From Stutzerimonas stutzeri (GTDB lineage Bacteria; Pseudomonadota; Gammaproteobacteria; Pseudomonadales; Pseudomonadaceae), in contig NZ_JAMOHY010000003.1 of NCBI RefSeq assembly GCF_024448695.1, forward strand, positions 124,001 to 188,000: a stretch of DNA of 64,000 nucleotides. The letters are read 5' to 3'. Each line of letters starts with the position of its first letter. The first letter of the stretch is position 1. Below the pieces are notes generated by a model, which saw only the letters and a program-made list of their open reading frames with translations, made no database searches and was not told the DNA's origin. This document shows positions 36,034 through 45,248 of the stretch, piece by piece. Made by a program: the position numbers and the translations under genes.

Positions 36034-36110
36034 AGCGTTTCAGATAACCAGGTGGCGCTGGGGCCCGAGCCGGTCGCTGGCGAGTAATCAATCATGGAGA
36101 GATACCCCGC

Positions 36111-36998
36111 ATGAGCTTATGGGATGACCTGAAGCAAAAGGCCGTACAGGCGAACCCGGAAATGGTTGAGAAAGCCTCCCAGGCCCTGAATCGCGCAAAG
36201 GAACTGGCTGCCGAAGCCAGCTTGAAAGCGGCGCCGGTCATCAAGGAGGCGACGGAGAAAACCTCGGCCTTCGCCAGGGAAAAGAGTCCCATCGTAAAGG
36301 CCCAGGCCATCAAGGCCTTCGAGGATGCCAAGGCGCACCGCGCGCAATTGCAGGAGAAGGCCAAGCGTGACAAGGCCGCGCGCGAAGAACTGATTCGTAC
36401 GATGTACGACATCACCCTGTCGCCGAATGACGAGAACTTCCTTGATGAAGGGTTCCGCCACTTCGACCACGAACTGCGCTTTTTCGCCTTGACCGGCCAG
36501 GTTCTGGATACGCAAAAGCGCGCCAACACCCACCTCTCGGCTTCTCATTCCCACAGCGCCAGCAATGGCGGGTATGTCTATGGTGGTTATGGCTCCATGG
36601 GCGGCAGCGCACACTCCTCGATGCACATCAGCAGCTACACCACCACCGAGCACGAGTTCTGGATCAGGCTGGGCGATGGCAGCGAGGCTTGCTTCGGGTT
36701 TGCCGACAGCAGCATCCAGATGCGCACGGGGCAGTGGTTGACGCTGGTATTCGTTCATCCGTCGCAGACCACCAACGGTCTGCTGTGCGCCATCTACAAC
36801 CACGCGTCGAAGGCCTATCAGGTGGTCATGTCACCGGCTGCGATCAACAGCCGCTTTGGTCTTCACACCGAGCAGCCCGGATTCTTCAACAAGAAAGAAG
36901 TCATGGCGACCCAGCTGCGCCTCATGAATGAACTCGATCGAAGACTGGCGCTGATTGGTCAGCACGTTGCGATCCATGGTCAGGTGCCGGAGCAGTAG
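36111..36998 (+). CDS. Hypothetical protein with helical N-terminus and Gly/Ser-rich linker
   Basis: A 295-residue protein of unrecognised family. Residues 1-105 are Ala/Lys/Glu-rich and helical, like apolipoprotein- or LEA-like amphipathic repeats. A Ser/His/Gly/Tyr-rich stretch lies at about 143-172. The C-terminal half (about 178-290) looks like a compact beta-rich domain (HEFWIRLGDGSEACFGFAD, TGQWLTLVFVHPS) ending in a helix. No signal peptide or membrane segment is seen. It has GGAGAG upstream and lies 77 nt after the NYN gene, probably in the same transcript. Confidence 0.75.
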   Translation: MSLWDDLKQKAVQANPEMVEKASQALNRAKELAAEASLKAAPVIKEATEKTSAFAREKSPIVKAQAIKAFEDAKAHRAQLQEKAKRDKAAREELIRTMYDITLSPNDENFLDEGFRHFDHELRFFALTGQVLDTQKRANTHLSASHSHSASNGGYVYGGYGSMGGSAHSSMHISSYTTTEHEFWIRLGDGSEACFGFADSSIQMRTGQWLTLVFVHPSQTTNGLLCAIYNHASKAYQVVMSPAAINSRFGLHTEQPGFFNKKEVMATQLRLMNELDRRLALIGQHVAIHGQVPEQ

Positions 36999-37001
36999 AA
37001 A

Positions 37002-37026
37002 ATTTTGTTGTAGGCAACAACAAAAT
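37002..37026. terminator. AT-rich inverted repeat before hsdR
   Basis: ATTTTGTTG and CAACAAAAT form a perfect 9-bp stem with a 7-nt loop, starting 4 nt past the stop of the preceding gene. A second hairpin, CTGCTGG/CCAGCAG, follows near 37041-37063. They probably separate the unknown gene from hsdR transcription. Confidence 0.45.
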
Positions 37027-37138
37027 CCGTGCTGCCAGCCTGCTGGGCCTTAAAAGCCAGCAGACGCTGAGCAACTGCAGGGACAGATACGGCATTGAAT
37101 AAAATTGGCATGGTCCTCGCTCTCGCTACAGGACCGAC

Positions 37139-40100
37139 ATGGACAGAAGCACCTTTATGAAATCAGTCAACTTCGAGTTTCTTCGCCCCGGCAACGAATT
37201 GCTGGCGAATCTCGCCGGCTTGGCCGAGGCGGTGCTGCACATCGATCCGGGTAGCGCGTTGACACGCCTGCGCAGCTTCGCCGAAGAGCTGACCAAAGCC
37301 GTCTACAAGGAAGAGCTGCTGCCACGCCTGCCACAGTCGAGCTTCTATGAGCTGGTGAAAAATCCGGTGTTTGTCGATTGCGTCAGCAAGCCCCTGGTTC
37401 ACCAGATCAACTTCCTGCGTATTCAAGGCAACGACACCGCCCATGGTGCCGAAGGCGAGCTGCGTAATGCGCAACTGGCGCTGAAGACCGCCTATCAATT
37501 GGCCATGTACATGGCCATCAAGTACTACGGCACAGCGCAGGCTGCTATCCCCGAGTTTGCCGAGGTGCAGGACCCGACTGCTGCGTTGGCCGGCTTGCAG
37601 AAGACCGTCTCCAGCTACGAAAAGGAACTCGACCAGCAGCAGGAAGAGCTGCAGCGCGTCATGGACAGGCTGGAGCAGGAGCGCACCCGCCACCTCGACA
37701 AGCTCGAACCGCCGGCCAAGCCCGACCAGCAAAAGCGCCAGCAGCAGAGCCAGAAAGTTGCCAACAGCCTGCAATGGAATGAAGCCAAGACCCGTGCACT
37801 GCTGATCGACGCCATGCTGTTGCAGGCCGGCTGGGATGTCAGCAATCCGGCGCAGGTCGGCCAGGAAGTAGAAGTCGACTTCCCCGGCAACGTCTCCGGC
37901 AAGGGCCGTGCGGACTACGTGCTATGGGGTGACAACGGCCAGCCCCTGGCCGTGATCGAAGCCAAGAAATCCGGCAATGTCAGCTTGCAGGCCGGGCGCG
38001 AACAGGCCCGCATGTACGCCGATGGCTTCGAGCGCATGGGCATGCAGCGCCCGGTGATCTTCTACAGCAACGGCTACGAAACCTTTATCTGGGACGACAG
38101 GCAGTACAACACCTACCGCCCGGTTTATGGCCTCTACAGCAAGGACAGTCTTGAGTACCTGAACTACCAGCGCCAATACCGCATCCCCGAACTGGAAAGG
38201 CACAACCCCGAGCTGAGCATTGCCGACCGCCCCTACCAGATCGAAGCCATCAAGACCGTTGCCGCGCACTTCCAGCAGCAGCGGCGCAAGGCTCTGATCA
38301 TCCAGGCCACGGGCACCGGCAAGACCCGCGTCGCCATCGCCCTGGCCGAGCTGTTGCTGCGTACCAGCTGGGCCAAGCGTGTACTGTTTCTCTGCGATCG
38401 CAAGGAACTGCGCGTGCAGGCCGATGAGGCCTTCAGGCATAACCTGTCCAGCGAGCCACGCTGCGTGATTGGTGAAACCAACAAGGTGGATCAGACAGCG
38501 CGCATCTATATCGCTACCTACCCAGGCATGATGAATCGCTTCGCCCAGCTGGATATCGGCTTCTTCGACCTGATCATCGCTGACGAAAGCCACCGCAGCA
38601 TCTACAACAAGTACCGTGACCTGTTCGACTACTTCGACGCGCTGCAGGTCGGCCTCACCGCCACCCCGGTGAAGTTCATCAGCCGCAACACCTTCGATAT
38701 TTTCGACTGCGAAACCACCGACCCCACCTTCGAATTCGGTCTGGATGCCGCCATCAACAACGAGCCGCCGTATCTGGTGCCGTTTCGCGTGCGTGACCTC
38801 ACCACCGACTTCCTGCGCGACGGCATCCACTACAACGACCTGAGCGACGAGCAGCAACGCCAGCTAGAAGAAGACCTCGGCGAGGAAGAAGCCAGGCGCA
38901 CCACCATCGCCGGCAAGGACATCGGGCGCAAGATCTTCAGCGAGGACACCGACCGCATCATCCTGGAAAACCTGATCGACAACGGCATCAAGGATGAGAC
39001 CGGCTCACTGGTCGGCAAGACCATCGTCTTCGCCCAGCGCCAGGATCACGCCGAACACCTGGAAAAGCTCTTCTGCAAGCTCTACCCGCAGTACGGCACC
39101 AAGGTCTGCAAGGTCATCCACAACGCCATTCCGCACGTGGACACCCTGATCAAGGAGTTCAAGAAGCCGGATAACGACTTCCGCATCGCCATCTCGGTCG
39201 ACATGCTCGACACCGGCATCGACGTACCCGAAGTGGTCAACCTGGTGTTCGCCAAGCCGGTCAAATCCTGGGTTAAGTTCTGGCAGATGATCGGTCGTGG
39301 CACCCGCCTGCGCCCCAACCTGTTCGGCCCCGGCAAGGACAAGACCGAGTTCCTCATCTTCGACCACTACGGCAACTTCGATTTCTTCGAGCAGGAGTAT
39401 CAGGAGCCGGAAGATACCGGCGGCAAGTCGCTGTTGCAGACCACCTTCGAAGCACGCCTGGAGCTGGCGCAGGCGGCACTCAAGCAGAACCATGTGGCTG
39501 CTTTTGACGCTGCGATTGAGCTGCTGCGGGCGGATATCAATGACCTGCCGGACACCAGCGTAGCGGTCAGGCGTGAGCTGCGGCTGGTTCACCAGCTACA
39601 GCAGGGCAATCAGCTACAAGGGCTTGATGCTAAAACCCAGCACCTGCTCAGCGATACCATCGCGCCTCTGATGTCCGCCCGAGTGCTGCGCGACAAACAC
39701 GCCACCGCGCTGGACAAGTTGATCGCGGGCATCCAGCGCTGTCTGGTCGATCAGGCCAGTTGCTTCGACGATGGCAAGATCGTCCTCTTGGCTGAACTGG
39801 ACAAACTCGCCGTGAACATCCAGGCCGTGCGCCAGAAGGATGTGTTGATTGCCGAAGTACGCAGCGCCGAATTCTGGCAGCAGCCGAGCATCGACAAACT
39901 GGAAAGCGCCCGCAAGGAACTGCGCGGCATCATGAAGTATCGCCAAACCGCAGGCGGTGGGATTTATGCCATGCCCAGCACCAAGGCTGGAGATGGTGGC
40001 GTGCAGGTAGGCGAGCGCGAAGTGAAGATCGTTGGCGCCAACGAGGCAATGATCTACCGCCGCCGCCTCAAGGACATTCTCGACAGCATGCTCGCCGCCA

Positions 40101-40531
40101 ACCCGACCCTGCAGAAAATCCACAAGGGCGAGCTCATTGCCGAGGCCGAGTTGCAAACCCTCACCTCGACCATCCTCACCAGCCACCCCGGTGTCAGCCT
40201 GGAGGTGCTCAACGAGTTCTATGGTCGCACTGCGGATCAGTTGCATCTCACCGTGCGCGAGCTTATCGGCCTCGATGCACAAGCCATCGAGGCGCACTTC
40301 AAGAGCTTCCTGCATGCTCACCCCAGCCTGACCGCCCAGCAGGTGCGCTTTATGAACCTGCTGAAAAACCACATCGCCCAGCACGGCAGCATCAAAGTGG
40401 AAAAGCTCTACGAACCGCCGTTCGACAGCGTCTCTCACGAAGGCATCGACGGCGTATTCAGCCCCGATGATGTAGGCGATCTGATCGCGGTGCTTAAACC
40501 TTTCCTGAAGCAGGAGGCGCAACGTGGCTAG
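37139..40531 (+). CDS. hsdR: Type I restriction endonuclease subunit R
   Basis: The ATP-dependent translocase and nuclease subunit of a type I system. The 1130 residues contain a DUF4145-like N-terminal domain (about 10-130), a coiled coil (about 150-205), the HSDR nuclease fold (D259 in KGRADYVLWG, E274-A-K276 in AVIEAKKSG), and helicase motifs TGTGKT (391-396), ADESHRS (481-487), GLTATP and QMIGRGTRLRP. An EcoEI-type C-terminal domain follows. The start is ATG 37139. It is intact and overlaps the next gene by 8 nt, so the locus looks functional. Confidence 0.95.
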   Translation: MDRSTFMKSVNFEFLRPGNELLANLAGLAEAVLHIDPGSALTRLRSFAEELTKAVYKEELLPRLPQSSFYELVKNPVFVDCVSKPLVHQINFLRIQGNDTAHGAEGELRNAQLALKTAYQLAMYMAIKYYGTAQAAIPEFAEVQDPTAALAGLQKTVSSYEKELDQQQEELQRVMDRLEQERTRHLDKLEPPAKPDQQKRQQQSQKVANSLQWNEAKTRALLIDAMLLQAGWDVSNPAQVGQEVEVDFPGNVSGKGRADYVLWGDNGQPLAVIEAKKSGNVSLQAGREQARMYADGFERMGMQRPVIFYSNGYETFIWDDRQYNTYRPVYGLYSKDSLEYLNYQRQYRIPELERHNPELSIADRPYQIEAIKTVAAHFQQQRRKALIIQATGTGKTRVAIALAELLLRTSWAKRVLFLCDRKELRVQADEAFRHNLSSEPRCVIGETNKVDQTARIYIATYPGMMNRFAQLDIGFFDLIIADESHRSIYNKYRDLFDYFDALQVGLTATPVKFISRNTFDIFDCETTDPTFEFGLDAAINNEPPYLVPFRVRDLTTDFLRDGIHYNDLSDEQQRQLEEDLGEEEARRTTIAGKDIGRKIFSEDTDRIILENLIDNGIKDETGSLVGKTIVFAQRQDHAEHLEKLFCKLYPQYGTKVCKVIHNAIPHVDTLIKEFKKPDNDFRIAISVDMLDTGIDVPEVVNLVFAKPVKSWVKFWQMIGRGTRLRPNLFGPGKDKTEFLIFDHYGNFDFFEQEYQEPEDTGGKSLLQTTFEARLELAQAALKQNHVAAFDAAIELLRADINDLPDTSVAVRRELRLVHQLQQGNQLQGLDAKTQHLLSDTIAPLMSARVLRDKHATALDKLIAGIQRCLVDQASCFDDGKIVLLAELDKLAVNIQAVRQKDVLIAEVRSAEFWQQPSIDKLESARKELRGIMKYRQTAGGGIYAMPSTKAGDGGVQVGEREVKIVGANEAMIYRRRLKDILDSMLAANPTLQKIHKGELIAEAELQTLTSTILTSHPGVSLEVLNEFYGRTADQLHLTVRELIGLDAQAIEAHFKSFLHAHPSLTAQQVRFMNLLKNHIAQHGSIKVEKLYEPPFDSVSHEGIDGVFSPDDVGDLIAVLKPFLKQEAQRG

Positions 40532-41579
40532 CCAGAGTCTCACGGACGACAGCCTCTACAGCGCCATCGCGGAGGTCATTCAGCAGGCTCGCCAACAGGT
40601 AAGGCAGGCGATCAACCAGCAGATGGTGCAGGCCTACTGGCAGGTGGGCCGATTGATCGTTGAGCAGGAGCAGCAGGGGCAGGAGCGGGCCGAGTACGGC
40701 AAGCAGCAACTCAAACAGCTGTCCGAGCGCCTGCAACGCGAGTTTGGCAAAGGTTTTGATGTCACCAACCTGCGCAATATGCGCCGCTTTTACCTGGCTT
40801 TTCCAATTCGAGAGACACTGTCTCTCGAATTGAGCTGGTCGCACTACAACCTGCTGGCACGTATCGACAAACCCCGTGCGCGTGACTGGTACATGCGCGA
40901 GGCCGCGCAACAAGGCTGGGGCGTGCGCGCACTGGAACGCCAGATCGGTGTGCTCTACTACGAACGCCTGCTGGCCAGCAAGGACAAACCGACGGTAGAA
41001 CAGGAAGCCCAACAGAAAATCGGGGAGCTGCTCGAAGACGCCAAGCACTACCTGCGTGACCCCTACATCCTCGACTTCCTCAATCTCCAGAACAAAACCT
41101 GGCAGGAAAGTGACCTGGAGCAGGCCATCATCAGCAACCTGCAACAATTCCTGCTGGAGCTGGGCAAGGGCTTTGCCTTTGTCGAGCGTCAGCAGCGCAT
41201 CCGCACCGATGATGGTGACTACTTCATCGATCTGGTCTTCTACAACTTCCACCTCAAATGCTTTCTGCTTATCGACCTGAAGATGCACAAGCTCACCCAC
41301 CAGGATGTGGGGCAGATGGACATGTATGTGCGCATGTACGAGGAGCACAAGCGCCGTGCCGATGACAACCCAACGATTGGCCTGATCCTCTGCAGCGAGC
41401 GCAATAACACCGTCGCCAAATACTCCGTACTCAGCGAAAGCAAACAGCTGTTCGCCTCCAAATACCTCACCGCGCTGCCCAGCGAAGAAGAACTCCAGCG
41501 CGAGCTGGAACGCGAGCGGGAAAAACTGCTGCGTATCCAGGAAGCTGCCGCTCAATACCAAGCAAACACCAGGAAATAG
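40524..41579 (+). CDS. YhcG/DUF1016-family PD-(D/E)XK nuclease
   Basis: A 351-residue protein with the DUF1016 N-terminal helical domain (about 10-170, LNMR-type NLRNMRRFY at 82-90 and [11 protein letters not shown]) and a C-terminal PD-(D/E)XK nuclease fold with D236 in [10 protein letters not shown] and D251-L-K253 in LLIDLKM. The start is GTG 40524 with CAGGAGG upstream. It is embedded between hsdR and hsdM and overlaps hsdR, so it is co-expressed with the restriction system. YhcG proteins often travel with type I systems; their exact role is unknown. Confidence 0.9.
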   Translation: MASQSLTDDSLYSAIAEVIQQARQQVRQAINQQMVQAYWQVGRLIVEQEQQGQERAEYGKQQLKQLSERLQREFGKGFDVTNLRNMRRFYLAFPIRETLSLELSWSHYNLLARIDKPRARDWYMREAAQQGWGVRALERQIGVLYYERLLASKDKPTVEQEAQQKIGELLEDAKHYLRDPYILDFLNLQNKTWQESDLEQAIISNLQQFLLELGKGFAFVERQQRIRTDDGDYFIDLVFYNFHLKCFLLIDLKMHKLTHQDVGQMDMYVRMYEEHKRRADDNPTIGLILCSERNNTVAKYSVLSESKQLFASKYLTALPSEEELQRELEREREKLLRIQEAAAQYQANTRK

Positions 41580-41594
41580 GACACAGAACCCCCC

Positions 41595-43199
41595 ATGCTC
41601 ACCGGCAAACTCCGCAACGATATCGACAAACTCTGGGAAAAGTTCTGGACCGGCGGCATCACCAACCCGCTGACCGTGATCGAGCAGATCAGCTACCTGA
41701 TGTTCGCCCGCATGCTCGACATGCAGGAAGACGTGGCCGAGCGCAAGGCCAACCGCACCGGCAAAACCTTCGATCGCCTGTTCCCCGACACCCCGGAAGG
41801 CCAACTGCTGCGCTGGAAGAACTTCCATCATATGGGCGGAAAGCAGCTACACCAGCACCTCAAGCACAACGTCTATCCCTACTTCGCCAAGTTGGGTAAA
41901 AAGTCCGATGTGGTCGATGGCCTGGGCGAGGAGGGCAGTGCGCTGGAAGGGCTGGGGCATATCGGCGAATACATGCAGGACGCCGATCTGGAGATCAAGA
42001 ACGAGTCGGTGCTGACCTCCGCCGTGGAGATGGTCAACGACCTGCCGCTGACCCAGAGCGATGTAAAGGGCGATATCTACGAATACCTGCTGAGCAAGCT
42101 CACCACTGCCGGCATCAACGGCCAGTTCCGCACGCCGCGCCATATCATCGACGCGATGATCGAGCTGATCGCACCGCAACCAACCGACGTGATCTGCGAC
42201 CCTGCCTGCGGCACCGCGGGCTTTCTCGCCCGCACCATGGAATACCTCAACCGCCAGCACTCCAGCGAGGCGGGTATCTTCACCGATGAAGAGGGCAACC
42301 GGCACTTTACCGGCGACCTGCTCGAACCCTACCGCCAACACATCAACAGCCAGATGTTCTGGGGCTTCGACTTCGACACCACCATGCTCCGCGTCTCCAG
42401 CATGAACATGATGCTGCACGGGGTAAACGGCGCGAACATCCTGTATCAGGACTGCCTGAGCAAATCCATCAAGGAGCACTACCCGCGCCAGGAACAGAAC
42501 TTCTTCGACGTGGTGCTGGCCAACCCGCCGTTCAAGGGCAGCCTGGACGAAAGCAACACCAACCCCGACGTGCTCGGCCTGGTGAAAACCAAGAAGACCG
42601 AACTGCTGTTCGTCGCCCATATCCTCCGTTCGCTCAAACTCGGTGGCCGCGCTGCGGTGATCGTGCCGGACGGTGTTGTGTTTGGCGCCAGCAAGGCGCA
42701 CCAGCAACTGCGCCAGGAGCTGCTCGACAACAACCAGTTGGAAGGCATCGTCAGCCTGCCCAGCGGCGTGTTCAAACCCTACGCCGGCGTCAGCACCGCC
42801 ATCCTGATGTTCACCAAGGGCGGCAGCACCGAGCGTGTGTGGTTCTACGACCTGCAAGCCGATGGCTACTCCCTGGACGACAAACGCACCCCGCTCAAGG
42901 GTGAAGCAGGCAACGACCTGCCCGATGCCATTGCCCAGTGGCACAAATACCGGCAGATGGTTGAGAGCAATGTCAGCGCCAGCACCATCAACACCCTGTT
43001 TGGCGACAAGCGCAAAAAGGCCTTTGTCGTGCAGGCCCAAGATATCACCGCTAACAAGTACGACCTCTCCATCAACCGCTACAAGGAGGTGGAGTACCAG
43101 CAAGAGCAGTACGAAGACCCGAAGGTGATTCTGCAACGGCTCAAGGGGCTGGAGAACGAAATTCTGGCGGATCTGGATGAGCTGGAGGGGATGCTGTGA
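41595..43199 (+). CDS. hsdM: Type I DNA methyltransferase subunit M
   Basis: N6-adenine methyltransferase subunit. The 534 residues have the N-terminal HsdM helical domain (about 5-135), the SAM motif [10 protein letters not shown] (about 200-209) and the catalytic NPPF in [11 protein letters not shown] (about 312-315). A C-terminal helical part ends in [18 protein letters not shown], typical of HsdM contacting HsdS. It starts 15 nt after the YhcG gene and overlaps hsdS (GTGA), so M and S are made together. Confidence 0.96.
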   Translation: MLTGKLRNDIDKLWEKFWTGGITNPLTVIEQISYLMFARMLDMQEDVAERKANRTGKTFDRLFPDTPEGQLLRWKNFHHMGGKQLHQHLKHNVYPYFAKLGKKSDVVDGLGEEGSALEGLGHIGEYMQDADLEIKNESVLTSAVEMVNDLPLTQSDVKGDIYEYLLSKLTTAGINGQFRTPRHIIDAMIELIAPQPTDVICDPACGTAGFLARTMEYLNRQHSSEAGIFTDEEGNRHFTGDLLEPYRQHINSQMFWGFDFDTTMLRVSSMNMMLHGVNGANILYQDCLSKSIKEHYPRQEQNFFDVVLANPPFKGSLDESNTNPDVLGLVKTKKTELLFVAHILRSLKLGGRAAVIVPDGVVFGASKAHQQLRQELLDNNQLEGIVSLPSGVFKPYAGVSTAILMFTKGGSTERVWFYDLQADGYSLDDKRTPLKGEAGNDLPDAIAQWHKYRQMVESNVSASTINTLFGDKRKKAFVVQAQDITANKYDLSINRYKEVEYQQEQYEDPKVILQRLKGLENEILADLDELEGML

Positions 43200-44347
43200 G
43201 TTGGCCGATGGTTAAGCTTTCAACGGTTTGTACCTTAATAAACGGCAGGGCATACGCTAAAGATGAGCTATTGTCTGAGGGTAAGTATGAAGTTCTAAGG
43301 GTCGGGAATTTTTTCTCCAACAGGGATTGGTATTATTCGGACTTGGAACTTCCTGAGGATAAGTATTGTGATCATGGCGATCTGCTGTACGCATGGTCCG
43401 CATCGTTTGGTCCGCGAATCTGGGGCGGCAAAAAAGTTATTTACCACTATCACATATGGAAGATTGTGATAGATGAGGGGGTTGTTGATAAAAAGTACCT
43501 TTTTTATGCGCTGCAAAACGATGTGGAGAGTATCAAGAGAGAGCAAGGTACCGGATCTACGATGATTCACGTTACCAAGTCTGCGATGGAGGACAGGTTG
43601 ATTCCCCTTCCACCCCTGCCCGAACAAAAGCGCATCGCCGCCATCCTCGTCAAAGCCGACGCCATCCGCCGCAAACGCCAGCAAGCCATCCAGCTCGCCG
43701 ACGACTTCCTCCGTGCCGTGTTTCTGGACATGTTCGGCGACCCGGTGACCAATCCGAAGGGGTGGAAGGTCGTTGAGCTTTCTACGCTTGTTGATCCAGA
43801 TGACAAATTGAACTACGGCGTTGTTCAGCCGGGTGATGATGAAGAAGACGGTGTTCCATTGGTAAGGTCTGGAGACCTTTCTGATGTTACTCCTAACGTC
43901 AACCAGCTCAGGCGAGTCTCGGCGAGCATTGATTCGAAGCATAGAAAATCAAAGCTTAAAGGAAATGAAATTCTAATCGCGTGCGTAGGCACTATTGGTC
44001 GTGTCGGCTGGGTCAGCGATGCAATGATTGGATGGAATATTGCGCGGGCAGTTACGCGTATACCTATTCGTGAAGGCGTAAACCGCGAGTATGTTTATCG
44101 CTACCTCCAGAATCCGGTGGTTCAAGGTTATTTCGTGCGGGAAACTCGCGCCGTAGCGCAGCCTACATTGAATGTTGGGTTGATTGCGAAGACCCCAGTG
44201 GCTTTGCCACCCCATGACCTGCAAATAGCTTTTCTTGAGCGCTATAGAACTATTCAGGCGTATAAAGAGCGCCTTCTTGTGGCGCTTGGGGCGCAAGATG
44301 AGTTAGCCGGCTGTTTGAGCCAAAGAGCCTTCGCTGGTCAGCTATAG
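43196..44347 (+). CDS. hsdS: Type I specificity subunit S
   Basis: The DNA-recognition subunit, 383 residues: target-recognition domain 1 (about 1-138), a conserved coiled-coil spacer (about 139-185, PLPEQKRIAAILVKADAIRR), target-recognition domain 2 (about 186-340) and a C-terminal helix (about 341-383). The DNA for both recognition domains is clearly more AT-rich than hsdM and the spacer, which is the usual sign of exchange of recognition domains. The target sequence cannot be read from the protein. The start is GTG 43196, overlapping the hsdM stop. Confidence 0.93.
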   Translation: MSWPMVKLSTVCTLINGRAYAKDELLSEGKYEVLRVGNFFSNRDWYYSDLELPEDKYCDHGDLLYAWSASFGPRIWGGKKVIYHYHIWKIVIDEGVVDKKYLFYALQNDVESIKREQGTGSTMIHVTKSAMEDRLIPLPPLPEQKRIAAILVKADAIRRKRQQAIQLADDFLRAVFLDMFGDPVTNPKGWKVVELSTLVDPDDKLNYGVVQPGDDEEDGVPLVRSGDLSDVTPNVNQLRRVSASIDSKHRKSKLKGNEILIACVGTIGRVGWVSDAMIGWNIARAVTRIPIREGVNREYVYRYLQNPVVQGYFVRETRAVAQPTLNVGLIAKTPVALPPHDLQIAFLERYRTIQAYKERLLVALGAQDELAGCLSQRAFAGQL

Positions 44348-44362
44348 ATAAGAAAATCCCCC

Positions 44363-44428
44363 ATGCGCCTCAAGTCCGTCAAACTCACCCATTTCCGCGG
44401 CTACTCGATCGCAATCTTTCGCTATTAA
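44363..44428 (+). pseudogene. Truncated start of an AAA/SMC-like ATPase gene
   Basis: An ATG 15 nt after hsdS opens MRLKSVKLTHFRGYS, then stops seven codons later. The first 15 residues match the usual N-terminal strand pair of RecF/OLD/SMC-type AAA ATPases (KxxxLxxFRGY) that precedes Walker A. The rest of the gene is missing. Genes of this type commonly follow hsdS in type I loci. The break, just after the TCG codon near 44407, is probably a deletion end. Confidence 0.55.
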
Positions 44429-44456
44429 TCTTCATTCATTCTCAGAAGGACCTCAT

Positions 44457-44849
44457 ATGAAAGCCCGCTTGACTCTGCTGCTCCCTCTCACTTTGTTGGT
44501 GGCTGGCTGCTCGACTGGCGCCTGGTTCAAATTGCCAGACGACACCCGGCTGGTGGTCAACGAGAGACCCGCCAGCTTCGATGAGGGGCTCGTGCGCAGC
44601 CGTCCGTTTTCGTGGGGTGCGACCGGCGGTATTCCTTATCGCCTGGTGGATCAGCAGTCAGAGACGGTCAACAGCGGTAAACTGCGCAGCCGCTTTCGAG
44701 TCGCCTCGATCTTCTGGCCGCCGGTGGGCATCGCTTATTGGCCGATGGGTTATGGACAGCGTTGCTATGACCTTACCGGCAGCGAGCCGCGCACATGCAC
44801 CTACGAGGATTTCCGCCAGTTGCAGATGAACGAGCGTATGCGCCGCTGA
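44457..44849 (+). CDS. Small predicted lipoprotein
   Basis: A 130-residue precursor with signal peptide and lipobox LVAGC (C18; Ser follows, suggesting outer-membrane sorting). The mature part is mainly beta (SWGATGGIPYRLVDQQS, FWPPVGIAYWPMGYGQRCYDLTG) with two later cysteines that could pair. AGAAGGA lies about 9 nt before the ATG. No named family is recognised. It lies just outside the restriction locus and looks chromosomal in codon use. Confidence 0.8.
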   Translation: MKARLTLLLPLTLLVAGCSTGAWFKLPDDTRLVVNERPASFDEGLVRSRPFSWGATGGIPYRLVDQQSETVNSGKLRSRFRVASIFWPPVGIAYWPMGYGQRCYDLTGSEPRTCTYEDFRQLQMNERMRR

Positions 44850-44920
44850 TTTCATCTGCTAAAGCGAGGACGGAGCAAGCCCAGCCCTTGCGCACCATTG
44901 ATAAACGACATTTCAAAAAC

Positions 44921-44955
44921 AAAAGGCCTCTGGATTTCTCCAGAGGCCTTTTTTT
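44921..44955. terminator. Bidirectional terminator beside tRNA-Arg
   Basis: AAAAGGCCTCTGGA and TCCAGAGGCCTTTT form a 14-bp perfect stem with a 4-nt loop, flanked by T-runs on both strands. It lies 4-38 nt past the 3' end of the leftward tRNA and 72 nt after the lipoprotein gene, so it can end transcription from both sides. Confidence 0.9.
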
Positions 44956-44958
44956 GTA

Positions 44959-45035
44959 TGGCGCACCAGGCGGGATTCGAACCCACGACCCCTGCCTTCG
45001 GAGGGCAGTACTCTATCCAGCTGAGCTACTGGTGC
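44959..45035 (-). tRNA. tRNA-Arg (anticodon CCG)
   Basis: A 77-nt cloverleaf on the minus strand. The acceptor stem is GCACCAG/CTGGTGC with discriminator G and an encoded CCA; D-loop AGCTCAGCTGGATAGAG; anticodon stem CTGCC/GGCAG around CTCCGAA, giving anticodon CCG; T-arm with GGTTCGAATCC. It reads CGG arginine codons, frequent in this GC-rich genome. A promoter lies upstream and a terminator follows. Confidence 0.97.
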
Positions 45036-45048
45036 GTTGCGGGGCGCA

Positions 45049-45077
45049 ATCATACGCATGTCCACCGGGGGCGTCCA
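45049..45077 (-). promoter_or_regulatory. tRNA-Arg promoter
   Basis: On the minus strand TGGACG (-35) and TATGAT (-10) are 17 nt apart, and the -10 ends 13 nt before the tRNA. The GC-rich discriminator GCGCCCC after the -10 is typical of stable-RNA promoters under stringent control. Confidence 0.65.
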
Positions 45078-45248
45078 TGCTGGCGAGGGGGTTTGGATTT
45101 GCTCCACAGGAAGCTGCAATAGCGCTGGCGAGGAGCCTGTAAAGGCTCTGGAATGGGCTTGTGGCGGCTGCCAAGCGCGGGTCCGGCTGTTAACCTTGGT
45201 CGCCAGGAAGGCCTTTGGCCGAAGTCGGGACGTTATCGGGGGTAAGGG

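Noticed and set aside
44348-45035. tRNA-Arg as the integration site of the restriction island
   Set aside because: The lipoprotein gene lies between the island edge and the tRNA, and no repeated tRNA end or integrase gene was seen.
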